Part shown: positions 8,881 through 16,581 of the stretch, one piece after another
How positions within the stretch are numbered: the stretch's first letter is position 1
Layout: the number at the start of each line of letters is the position of its first letter
The notes under the pieces: generated by a model
Databases searched by the model: none
What the model was told of the DNA's origin: nothing
What the model saw: the letters and a program-made list of their open reading frames with translations, nothing else
Made by a program: the position numbers and the translations under genes
NCBI GenBank assembly: GCA_022825595.1
Contig: JAJDWM010000743.1
Coordinates: 1-35,115, forward strand
Source of the DNA: Bryobacterales bacterium
GTDB taxonomy: Bacteria; Acidobacteriota; Terriglobia; Bryobacterales; UBA6623
Length of the DNA stretch: 35,115 bases
Direction: 5' to 3'

Positions 8881-10215
8881 TCAGGCGACGGCCCTGGCCC
8901 TCTCGGGCGCGGCGGTCCCTGCCGCCCGCTCCCGCAGTTCTGGGATCTGCACTCGCGCGCGCACGCCGCCTCCCTGGCGGGGCTCCAGCACGAACTGGAA
9001 ATCCGTCCCGAACAGCACCGTCAGCCTCTCGCGGACGTTGCTGAGGCCGATGCCCTTGCGAAATACCGAAGGAAGATCGTCCACAGGTATGCCCACGCCG
9101 TCGTCCTCGACTTCGACCTGAAGCCGACCCCCGCGCAGCTCGGCACGCAGCACCACCGTGCCGCCTTCCAACTTCGGGCCGATGCCGTGCTTGATGCAGT
9201 TCTCCACGATAGGCTGCAGGATCATGCTCGGGATGCGTGCGGCTGCCGCCTTTTCGTCCACCTCTCTGCGAACTTGTAGCTTGGGCCCATGGCGGACTTG
9301 CTCTATCTGCAGGTAGTCGTCGATGAACGCCAGCTCCTCGCTCAGGGCCACGAAAGCGTCCTGCTTGCGAAGCAGGCGCCGCAGGATTGTGGACAGCCGG
9401 TACACTACGCTGCGCGCCTGATCGGGATCGGTGCGGATCAGGGCCGCCACCGAATTCAGTGTGTTGAACAGGAAGTGCGGGTTCATTTGACGCGTCAGGT
9501 TCATCAGGCGCGCCTCAACCAGCAAGCGCTGCTGGTTCTCGATCTTCCACTCGTTACGGGTGTTGTTCCAGACCTTGAGCGTCAGCCCCGCCCCGACCAA
9601 GGTCGCCAAGTAGCCCAGCAGCAGCGCCGCCAAGCCCGGCTCAGCTCCCTCGTGGAGGTCGAAGACCAGCCCGCGACGGGCGAGTTCGTAGCGAATGGCC
9701 TCCACCATCGCGCAAGCTAGGAGCAGCAAGCTGTTGAAGACGCCCTCCGAATTCGGGATGCGACCGCGTGTCCAGGCCAGCAGCGAAAAGAGGAAGAACG
9801 GCGAGAAGCGCCAGACATCCTCCGGATCCCTGGCCATCTTACGCAGCAGCCCGCCGAGAGCGCCGACTCCCACCAAGAGCGGCAGAGTCCCCCACTCGAA
9901 CGCGGGACCGGCGAACGCCGGAACTGAGATCAGCGCCCCGGCAACTGCGCCAGGAACGAAGCCGCCGACAAGCCCGGACACCAAGGCACCTTCCACGCCC
10001 ACCTCAGCTGCCCGGTAGCCGAGAGCCATGCGAACGAGCGGTCCGCTGGCGAACACCACGCCGAACAGCACCGCCAGCTCGAAGCGCTGCCAGATCGTGC
10101 GGCGCTCGCGCAGGAAGAGGCGCTTGGCGAAGTTGGGCCGCAGCGCGATGCTGGCCATAGACGCCAGAATCGCGACCTTCACGAGGAGGGTTACCAGCAG
10201 GTCGGTGTCGGCCAT
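8881..10215 (-). CDS. LytS/YehU-type membrane histidine kinase
   Basis: A 444-residue sensor kinase. About the first 220 residues are hydrophobic and resemble the 5TM LytS-type (5TMR_LYT) sensor, with segments such as A-V-L-F-G-V-V-F-A-S-G and glycine/alanine-rich helices. The kinase core has the His_kinase motif R-Q-M-N-P-H-F-L-F-N-T-L-N with phospho-acceptor His247. The ATPase domain shows the N-box I-V-E-N-C-I-K-H-G, G1 E-D-D-G-V-G-I and G2 G-I-G-L-S-N-V-R-E-R. This class normally signals to a LytTR response regulator, but none is encoded nearby, so it is an orphan in this window. It starts at ATG 10215 with poor Shine-Dalgarno complementarity, divergent from ribA. A decayed copy of its 3' end lies at 6668-6835. 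Ligand and output are unknown. Confidence 0.93.
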   Translation of the reverse strand: MADTDLLVTLLVKVAILASMASIALRPNFAKRLFLRERRTIWQRFELAVLFGVVFASGPLVRMALGYRAAEVGVEGALVSGLVGGFVPGAVAGALISVPAFAGPAFEWGTLPLLVGVGALGGLLRKMARDPEDVWRFSPFFLFSLLAWTRGRIPNSEGVFNSLLLLACAMVEAIRYELARRGLVFDLHEGAEPGLAALLLGYLATLVGAGLTLKVWNNTRNEWKIENQQRLLVEARLMNLTRQMNPHFLFNTLNSVAALIRTDPDQARSVVYRLSTILRRLLRKQDAFVALSEELAFIDDYLQIEQVRHGPKLQVRREVDEKAAAARIPSMILQPIVENCIKHGIGPKLEGGTVVLRAELRGGRLQVEVEDDGVGIPVDDLPSVFRKGIGLSNVRERLTVLFGTDFQFVLEPRQGGGVRARVQIPELRERAAGTAAPERARAVA

Positions 10216-10260
10216 GCCTTGCGGGAGGGAGAGCGCCGGCCGGGACCCGGGGCGCCCGCC

Positions 10261-10267
10261 TATAATA
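10261..10267. promoter_or_regulatory. Symmetric -10 element TATAATA between kinase gene and ribA
   Basis: TATAAT reads towards ribA on the plus strand. The same seven bases read TATTATA towards the kinase gene on the minus strand, so one element could serve both directions. It is a strikingly AT-rich island in G+C-rich surroundings. No good -35 hexamer is visible at the standard distance on either side. The predicted leaders would be about 70 bases (ribA) and about 40 bases (kinase). Confidence 0.5.
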
Positions 10268-10291
10268 AGGCTCCGCCAGCGCTTGTTGGAA

Positions 10292-10334
10292 CCTCTCCGG
10301 CGCTGTCTCCCGGAGAGGACCGCGCAGAGCGCGG
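10292..10334 (+). promoter_or_regulatory. Two consecutive hairpins in the ribA leader
   Basis: The first hairpin has a perfect 9-bp stem, CCTCTCCGG (10292-10300) with CCGGAGAGG (10310-10318), and a 9-base loop. The second, two bases later, pairs CCGCGC (10320-10325) with GCGCGG (10329-10334) around AGA. They end 8 bases before the preferred ribA TTG and would lie in its 5' leader. The arrangement does not match the conserved boxes of the FMN riboswitch. No T-run follows, so it is not an intrinsic terminator. Control of ribA translation is a possibility only. Confidence 0.4.
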
Positions 10335-10342
10335 ATGGGAAA

Positions 10343-10951
10343 TTGTCGGAATCGGTCCAGCTGGTAGCCGAAGCCAGCTTCCCGTGCCGCTACGGCGACT
10401 TCCGCATCTTCGGTTTCCGGGCCGTCGAGCGGGGCGGCGAGCGGGAGTTCGTCGTGCTCGCCAAGGGCGACCTCCGGTCCGCCAGCGCCCCTCTGCTCCG
10501 CATTCACTCGCGGTGCCTGACCGGCGATGTCTTCCGCAGCCTGCGCTGCGACTGCGGCCCGCAGCTTTCCCTGGCGCTGGCCAAGATTGAGCAGTCCGGC
10601 AGCGGCCTGCTGATCTACGACCCGCAGGAGGGACGGGGCATCGGGCTGCTAAACAAGCTGATGGCGTACCAGCTGCAGGATCAAGGGGCAGACACCGTCG
10701 AGGCGAACCAGCAGCTGGGCTTTGGGGCGGACGAGCGCAGTTACGGCTCCGCCGTGGCCATCCTGCGGCACTTCGGCATCTCCGCTGTCCGGATGCTCTC
10801 GAACAATCCAGCCAAGGTGGATGCCCTCGAGAGCGGGGGTATAGGAGTGGTTGAGCGCGTGCCCTGCGACCCGGAGGATACGGGTGAGGTGGCGCACTCC
10901 TACCTGCGCACGAAGCGCGACAAGCTCGGCCACCTGCTGGAGGAGCTGTGA
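10343..10951 (+). CDS. ribA: GTP cyclohydrolase II
   Basis: A 202-residue cytosolic enzyme for the first committed step of riboflavin synthesis: GTP to 2,5-diamino-6-ribosylamino-4(3H)-pyrimidinone 5'-phosphate, formate and pyrophosphate. It is close to the length of the stand-alone E. coli protein and lacks a RibB domain. Zinc ligands appear as C-L-T-G-D-V-F-R-S-L-R-C-D-C-G. Other hallmarks are R-I-H-S-R-C, D-P-Q-E-G-R-G-I-G-L, the catalytic G-F-G-A-D-E-R-S-Y and L-S-N-N-P-A-K. The frame is open upstream across the kinase gene. TTG 10343 is chosen because the protein then begins at the conserved V-Q-L-V-A-E-A region, and GGATGGGAA just precedes it. TTG 10283 is an alternative. No other rib gene is present. 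It is convergent with the deacetylase gene 16 bases downstream. Confidence 0.92.
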   Translation: MSESVQLVAEASFPCRYGDFRIFGFRAVERGGEREFVVLAKGDLRSASAPLLRIHSRCLTGDVFRSLRCDCGPQLSLALAKIEQSGSGLLIYDPQEGRGIGLLNKLMAYQLQDQGADTVEANQQLGFGADERSYGSAVAILRHFGISAVRMLSNNPAKVDALESGGIGVVERVPCDPEDTGEVAHSYLRTKRDKLGHLLEEL

Positions 10952-10967
10952 TCGGCGCGCGCGGCGC

Positions 10968-11792
10968 TCAGGCCGCCCCGGCGTCGCCCGCCGCCGCGAG
11001 TTCGCGGTAAGACACCAGTTCGATCCCCGCCTCAGAGACCGCCCGGCGCGCCCTCGACGAACACAGGGCTTTCAGTTCCACCTCGCGGCTCGCCTTGAGG
11101 CGAGTTTCGGCGGCGAGCAACTGGGGACCGCATATACCCGGATGGCAGACCAGTTCCCCTACGCCCTGCGGCAGCCTCCGCAGAAGCCGCGCCAGCCAGA
11201 TTGCGTCGAGTCGGCCTGTGGCGACGAACCCGGCGAAGTAGTCTGCCGTACGGCATCCGGCCTTCCGCAGCCGGTCCTCGAAGGGAATCCGCCATGGCCG
11301 CAGCGCCATGGCGAGGCAGGCGCGCAGGCCGGGCGACAGCCCGAACGGCGCGTCGAACGGCTTGCGGATCCAGCCCACTCCGAGCCGCTGGGCGACCGCG
11401 AGCGCAGCGTCGAGCACGCTGGGAACAAGGTGAACGTGCTTGTGCGTGTCCAGGTGAAACGGGACAATGCCGCTGCGCGTGATCCGGTCGGCCTGGGCCT
11501 GGAACTCGCGCCGCGCCTCGGCGAACGTCGGAGGGCTGGCGAGCAGGGACCGAAGGCTTGAGGGGAGGCGGATCCCGGGCTGCGACAGGGACTCGCCCTG
11601 CACGAGCGTCAGATGGCAGCCCACCCCGAGCCCCGGGTGCCTGCGGGCTATGCGGACCGCGTCCTCGAACGCGGCACCGTTGGCCATAAGCGAAGCCGAC
11701 CGGACGATGCCGTCAAGGTGGCTGCGGAGGATTCCCTCGTTGACGTCCTCGGTGAAGCCGAAATCGTCCGCGTTGACTACCAAGCGGCGCAC
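10968..11792 (-). CDS. ChbG/HpnK (YdjC-like) family carbohydrate deacetylase
   Basis: A 274-residue member of the YdjC family of metal-dependent deacetylases. The family includes ChbG, which deacetylates chito-oligosaccharides, and HpnK, found in hopanoid gene clusters. It opens with the metal-binding R-R-L-V-V-N-A-D-D-F-G. It then shows G-V-G-C-H-L-T-L, F-H-L-D-T-H-K-H-V-H-L with the metal-ligand histidines, and G-E-L-V-C-H-P-G near residue 225. The start is GTG at 11792, placed directly before the conserved first strand, with GGGAG about 10 bases upstream. No chitobiose or hopanoid genes lie nearby, so the substrate is open. An intrinsic terminator ends only 16 bases before the start codon. 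Confidence 0.9.
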   Translation of the reverse strand: MRRLVVNADDFGFTEDVNEGILRSHLDGIVRSASLMANGAAFEDAVRIARRHPGLGVGCHLTLVQGESLSQPGIRLPSSLRSLLASPPTFAEARREFQAQADRITRSGIVPFHLDTHKHVHLVPSVLDAALAVAQRLGVGWIRKPFDAPFGLSPGLRACLAMALRPWRIPFEDRLRKAGCRTADYFAGFVATGRLDAIWLARLLRRLPQGVGELVCHPGICGPQLLAAETRLKASREVELKALCSSRARRAVSEAGIELVSYRELAAAGDAGAA

Positions 11793-11808
11793 CGCTCAGC
11801 CGACTCCC

Positions 11809-11844
11809 AAAAAAATAAGCGGCGGGGCCGTCGCCCCGCCGCTT
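11809..11844 (-). terminator. Intrinsic terminator downstream of the lactate permease gene
   Basis: A perfect 12-bp stem, aagcggcggggc (11817-11828) with gccccgccgctt (11833-11844), closes a 4-base loop. On the minus strand it is followed by A and seven Ts (11815-11809). It is the clearest Rho-independent terminator in the window. It lies about 170 bases past the permease stop and only about 17 bases before the deacetylase GTG, so it separates two same-strand genes or attenuates read-through into the second. Confidence 0.88.
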
Positions 11845-12017
11845 CGTGCAACCACAGGTTCACAAGGAGAAGGAGTTCGAACCGTAGTTTCTGTCAGCAC
11901 TACCTAAGACGATTGAGCGGGCCGATCTTATGGCAGGATCTGAAACAATTTCCGCACTATTTCTGACCACAGCCCGCACGAGAGCACTGAACTGGGGGCC
12001 AAACCGCCCAAGAGGCC

Positions 12018-13706
12018 TCAGAATCGGTCCGCGAAGACCCCGTAGCTGAACAGTAGGCCGAGCAGGCCCGCAGCGACGACGTAGTAGAGCATGGGGTAGA
12101 TCGTGCGCCGGATCAGCAGACCCTCGCGGCCCACCAGCCCCACCGTGGCGCTGGCGGCCACAACATTGTGGACCGTGATCATGTTGCCGGCCGCGCCGCC
12201 CAAGGCCTGCAGCCCGAGCACGACCAGGTGAGAGACGCCGATCCGGTCCGCGACGCCGTACTGGAAGTGGCTGAACATCAGGTCGCTGACCGTGTTGGAT
12301 CCGGCGACGAAGGCGCCCAGTGCGCCGATCATGGCGGCGAAGAAGGGCCAAGCCTGGCCCGCCACAGCAGCCGCGAACTCGGCGAGCTCAAGCGGCATGC
12401 TCTGCAGCCCCCAGAGGTTCGCGTCCGAGTCGATGAACACGCGCACGAGAGCAACCGCGAAGAGCAGTGCGAAGGCCGGCCCGGCCAGCATGCGCGCGGA
12501 GGCCGACCATGCGCTGCGCACCTGCCGCCCCGACATGCCGTGCAGCAACGCGGTCACCAGACACACGACGAGGAAGATGGTGCCTGGCAGGTAGAGGGGC
12601 TGGATCCCTTGGCTCATGCCCGTTCCCAGGATGTCGGTCCAAGTGAGTTGGATTCCGCTGAGCCAGGCCTTGAACGGCAGCGCTGGCAGCCGCGTGATCA
12701 CAAGCAGCGCCGCCACTAGCACGTATGGCATCCAAGCGCGGGCCAGCGACATCCGGACCCCTTGAGCGACCGGGGCGCCGCTGAACGTGCCCATCCAGCT
12801 CGTGTGCCAGCTCTCGCGGGCCGGAAAGTCCCACGGTTGGACGTCGGAGAGCAGAAAGCCCTTGCGGGCGGCCTGGACGACGATGGCCAGACCGAGCAGG
12901 GCCCCCAACAGCGTCGGGAATTCGGGGCCCAGATAGATTGCCACGGTCAGATAGGGGACCGTGAACGCCAGCCCGGAGAAAATCGCGAACTTCCAGATCC
13001 CGAGACCCTCCTTGAAGGACCGCGAAGCTCCGAAGAACCGCGTGAGCATGCCGCAGATGATCAGCGGGATCAGCGTTCCGACGATCGCGTGCGGTATCGC
13101 CGCGAAGACGCCGATCTGGTAGATGAAGTCTGCGTACGGCAGGCCGATGCCCTCGAGAGCGGACTCGACGTCCGGCACGTTCAGCGATTCAGCCATCCCG
13201 ACCAGGATGGGAGTGCCGACGGCCCCGAAGGTGACCGGTGTGCTCTGGATGATCAGCGTGCACATGACCGCGGCGAGAGCCGGGAACCCGAGCGCCAGGA
13301 GCAGGGGCCCGGCGACCGCAGCCGGCGTGCCGAAGCCAGAGGCGCCTTCGATGAAGGCGCCGAACATCCACGCGACGATGATCAGCTGTACGCGGCGGTC
13401 TTGCGAGACATCCATGAACCCGGCGCGGATGGCAGCCGCAGCGCCGCTCTCGGACAGCGTCTGCAGGAGCAGGATCGCACCGAAGATGATCCACAGCAGC
13501 GAGACGGCGATGATCACGCCGCGGATGGAGGCCGCGGCGACGTGGACGGCGCTGACGTCCCACAGCCACAGGGCCGACGCAGCTGTCATCACATAGGCGA
13601 CGGGCATCGCCCTGGTCGCAGGCCAGCGCAGCACCACAAGGAAGAACATCACCGCCAAGATTGGCGCTAGGGCGATTGCGGCGTGCAGTGCGGAAGCTTC
13701 CGGCAT
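12018..13706 (-). CDS. lctP: L-lactate permease (LctP family)
   Basis: A 562-residue inner-membrane transporter of the LctP family, which takes up lactate (and glycolate in some members) with protons. The protein is hydrophobic throughout with about 13 predicted membrane segments. It carries the family's conserved [13 protein letters not shown], the G-A-V-G-T-P segment and the C-terminal [13 protein letters not shown]. Its length matches the family. It starts at ATG 13706 and is transcribed divergently from the DUF1549/DUF1553 gene across about 117 bases. No lactate dehydrogenase (lld/lut) genes are adjacent. A strong terminator follows the gene. Confidence 0.94.
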   Translation of the reverse strand: MPEASALHAAIALAPILAVMFFLVVLRWPATRAMPVAYVMTAASALWLWDVSAVHVAAASIRGVIIAVSLLWIIFGAILLLQTLSESGAAAAIRAGFMDVSQDRRVQLIIVAWMFGAFIEGASGFGTPAAVAGPLLLALGFPALAAVMCTLIIQSTPVTFGAVGTPILVGMAESLNVPDVESALEGIGLPYADFIYQIGVFAAIPHAIVGTLIPLIICGMLTRFFGASRSFKEGLGIWKFAIFSGLAFTVPYLTVAIYLGPEFPTLLGALLGLAIVVQAARKGFLLSDVQPWDFPARESWHTSWMGTFSGAPVAQGVRMSLARAWMPYVLVAALLVITRLPALPFKAWLSGIQLTWTDILGTGMSQGIQPLYLPGTIFLVVCLVTALLHGMSGRQVRSAWSASARMLAGPAFALLFAVALVRVFIDSDANLWGLQSMPLELAEFAAAVAGQAWPFFAAMIGALGAFVAGSNTVSDLMFSHFQYGVADRIGVSHLVVLGLQALGGAAGNMITVHNVVAASATVGLVGREGLLIRRTIYPMLYYVVAAGLLGLLFSYGVFADRF

Positions 13707-13823
13707 ATGAGCATCAAGCCTACCCGCGGGTCGCGCGGCATGTCAAGAACTGCGCTGGGGCGAGAGGGCTGTGGCCGACGCAGCGATTGCGCGGGCGCGC
13801 AGGAATGGGCCAAGGTAGAGGGC

Positions 13824-16541
13824 GTGAGGGGAATCGGGTCCTGGTCAGCCGGACTGCTCGCAGCGGCCGCGCTTGCCGCCCCGCAACCATTGCGGGCGGA
13901 CGCGGGGGAGGACTTCTTCGAGCGCCGAATCCGGCCGCTCCTTGCCGAGCAGTGCGCACAGTGCCACAACGAGCAGCTGCTGTCTGCCGGCATCGACATG
14001 CGCCGGCCGGAGACGCTGATCGGCACAGCCGTGATCGCAGGCGACGAGTCCAGCCCCTTGATCCGGGCCGTGCGTTACGAGAGCGCCGTAAAGATGCCGC
14101 CCACCGGCAGGCTGCCCCAAGAGAAGATTCGGCTATTGGTCGATTGGGTGCGCATGGGCGCGCCTTGGCCGGGACACGAGACCGCCGACGGAGAGGACGA
14201 CGGACTCCCAGAGGAGACCGTGCACAGCGACCACTGGGCATTCCAGCCCTTGCGGGATCCGGAACCGCCCGACATCGGCAGTTCCCGGTGGCCGCGCAAC
14301 GGCATTGACCGCTTCGTGCTGGCCCGCCTTCGATCGGCCGGCCTGGATCCCGCGCCGGCAGCGGCACCGCTGACCCTCCTGCGGCGCGCAAGGTACGGCC
14401 TGACAGGCCTGCCGCCCCTCCCGGGCGAGGTCGAGCGCTTCGGGGAGCCGGGCGCTCCGCCAAGCTTCGGGCAGCTCGTCGACGCGCTCCTCGCAACGCC
14501 CCAGTACGGAGAGCGATGGGCCCGCCACTGGCTCGACGTGGCGCGCTTCGCAGACTCCACTGGAGTGGACGAGGACCATCCGTTCGGCAACTCTTGGCGC
14601 TACCGCGACTATGTCGTGCAGGCCTTCAGCGAGGATCTGCCGTTTGACCAGTTCATCCGCGAGCAGGTCGCGGGCGACCTGCTCCCGCCCGCCGCTGGAG
14701 AGCCCGTCAATGCGCGCGGGATCGTGGCGACAGGGTTCCTCGCGGTGGGCCCCATGGCCTTGGCCCAGCGCGACCCCGTGCAGAAGCGCTACGACGTTGT
14801 CGACGAGCAGATCGACACCCTGACGAAGGCCTTTCTGAGCCTGACAGTGGCGTGCGCTCGCTGCCACGACCACAAGTTCGACCCGATCCTGACCTCGGAC
14901 TACTACGCCCTGGCCGGGATCTTTGCCAGCACGCGCACATTCGAGGACTGGCGCAGGAACGGTTCGCGCTACCTCAAAGAGCCCCTGGTCGAAGCAGGGG
15001 AGTACGAGGCCTACAGGCAGCACGCCTCGAAGGTGGACCGGTTGCAGCGCGTGCTGCGCATGGCCCGCCAAGCGGCCGTGATGCGGTATCTGCTCAACGG
15101 TCCGGGCATGCGCATCGCTGAGATGATGCTGGCCGCGGCCCAACCCCTACGGCCGTTCGGACCAGACGCGAAGACCGTCGCATGGCTGCGGACCTACCTC
15201 ACGCCCCGGCCTGTGCCCCGCCCTCACTTGGCGGTCTGGAGAGAGGTCGGCGCTGACCGTGCGCGGGCCGCCGAGCAGTACCAATCAGACCTGCTCGAAA
15301 TCCTGGAAGGGCGAGCCGCGGCAATTGGTAGCTGGGTCGGCAGGGCCTCTGCGGCGCTCGACGCGAGCGATGGAGCGGATCTCCCGGAACTGCCGGTCGA
15401 ACTGCCGACATCTCTGCTGTTCCGCGACCTTGCCGAAGAGGGAGGTCCGCTGTCTGCGGACTTCGAAGATGCACGGCTGCGGCTGGCCCCACCCGATCTC
15501 GCCCTCGCAGAGGGCCTTGAGGCGCGCCTGGCGAGACTGCGCGAGGGGGCGCCCGCAGAGCCGCCCATGGCCAATAGCGTCGCCGATGGCGACGTCGTCC
15601 GGCAGCGAATCTTCCGGCGAGGGCAGCACCGGAGCCCTGCGGCTGCCGTCGAGAGGCGATTCCCCCTCGTGCTGGCCGGAAACGGCCAACCGGAGATCCG
15701 AGAGGGCAGCGGGCGCCGGGAACTGGCCGACTGGATCGCGTCCAAGAGCAACCCTCTCACCGCCCGGGTAATCGTGAACCGCGTTTGGCAGTGGCACTTC
15801 GGCGAGGGCATCGTGCGCACGCCGAACAACTTCGGCACTCGCGGCGAGGAGCCGACCCATCCCCTCCTGCTCGACTGGCTGGCAAGCCGGTTTGTGGCGA
15901 GCGGCTGGTCGATAAAGGCGCTCCAGCGCCTGATCCTCGAATCGGCCACCTACCGGATGGGCAGCGGAGTCTCGGACCATGCACACCGGGTGGACCCCGA
16001 CAACGCGCTGCTGTCGCGCTTCCCCCGCCGAAGAATGTCCATCGAGGAACTGCGGGACAGCTACCTGCACGTCAGCGCACGGCTCGACTCGGCGGTGGGC
16101 GGGGACACCGACCTGGGTTCGGGCAGCCTGCCCGAATTCGAGCGCAACAACCGTCGCATCGATCCGGACACGCACCGGCGGCGCACGCTGTACCTACCGC
16201 TCATGCGCAACAAGCTACCGGCCCTGCTGCGGCTGTTCGACTTCGGCGATGCGACCACCTCTGTCGGAACGCGGTCCTCGACGAACGTCGCGCCGCAAGC
16301 CCTGTACCTGCTGAACAGCGGCTTCGCGGCCGCATCGGCCGCTGGGGTCGCGGGACGGCTGGCCGGCCCGTCCCGGGACAGGGCGGAGATGGCGTACCGA
16401 CTGATCCTCGGTCGGCCCCCGTCGCGAGAGGAGACGTCGCGGGCGGAGCGCTACGTGCGTTCGCGCGGCGGCGGCGAGCAGGGATGGAGCAGCCTGTGCA
16501 AGCTGCTCCTCGCATCGAACGAGTTCCACCACATCGAATGA
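13824..16541 (+). CDS. DUF1549/DUF1553 protein with cytochrome-c-like N-terminus (PSD1 type)
   Basis: A 905-residue exported protein of the planctomycete-type PSCyt1-DUF1549-DUF1553 architecture, whose biochemical role is not established. GTG 13824 is chosen because a Sec signal peptide (W-S-A-G-L-L-A-A-A-A-L ending near L-R-A-D-A) starts there with AAGGTAGAGG just upstream. The longer open frame to 13683 would overlap the permease start. The haem-binding-type C-A-Q-C-H begins at residue 44. DUF1549 contains A-R-H-W-L-D-V-A-R-F-A and a second C-A-R-C-H-D-H-K-F-D-P at residue 344. DUF1553 includes N-R-V-W-Q-W-H-F-G-E-G-I and S-G-W-S-I-K-A-L. It is followed 40 bases later by DUF1501, the usual partner, so the two probably form one complex or pathway. 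Confidence 0.93.
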   Translation: MRGIGSWSAGLLAAAALAAPQPLRADAGEDFFERRIRPLLAEQCAQCHNEQLLSAGIDMRRPETLIGTAVIAGDESSPLIRAVRYESAVKMPPTGRLPQEKIRLLVDWVRMGAPWPGHETADGEDDGLPEETVHSDHWAFQPLRDPEPPDIGSSRWPRNGIDRFVLARLRSAGLDPAPAAAPLTLLRRARYGLTGLPPLPGEVERFGEPGAPPSFGQLVDALLATPQYGERWARHWLDVARFADSTGVDEDHPFGNSWRYRDYVVQAFSEDLPFDQFIREQVAGDLLPPAAGEPVNARGIVATGFLAVGPMALAQRDPVQKRYDVVDEQIDTLTKAFLSLTVACARCHDHKFDPILTSDYYALAGIFASTRTFEDWRRNGSRYLKEPLVEAGEYEAYRQHASKVDRLQRVLRMARQAAVMRYLLNGPGMRIAEMMLAAAQPLRPFGPDAKTVAWLRTYLTPRPVPRPHLAVWREVGADRARAAEQYQSDLLEILEGRAAAIGSWVGRASAALDASDGADLPELPVELPTSLLFRDLAEEGGPLSADFEDARLRLAPPDLALAEGLEARLARLREGAPAEPPMANSVADGDVVRQRIFRRGQHRSPAAAVERRFPLVLAGNGQPEIREGSGRRELADWIASKSNPLTARVIVNRVWQWHFGEGIVRTPNNFGTRGEEPTHPLLLDWLASRFVASGWSIKALQRLILESATYRMGSGVSDHAHRVDPDNALLSRFPRRRMSIEELRDSYLHVSARLDSAVGGDTDLGSGSLPEFERNNRRIDPDTHRRRTLYLPLMRNKLPALLRLFDFGDATTSVGTRSSTNVAPQALYLLNSGFAAASAAGVAGRLAGPSRDRAEMAYRLILGRPPSREETSRAERYVRSRGGGEQGWSSLCKLLLASNEFHHIE

Positions 16542-16581
16542 GGCAAACCTCCGAACCGCCCGGTGTTAGGGTGTGGCTGTG

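Noticed and set aside
10292-10334. FMN riboswitch upstream of ribA
   Set aside because: The leader is too short and lacks the conserved RFN boxes; only two simple hairpins are present.
10028-10342. N-terminal extension of ribA into the kinase gene
   Set aside because: The extension is antisense to the kinase N-terminus and has no similarity to GTP cyclohydrolase II, which begins near residue V-Q-L-V-A-E-A.
12762-13670. 302-codon plus-strand open frame
   Set aside because: It is entirely antisense to the lactate permease, rich in Arg, Asp and Gly, and lacks any family motif.
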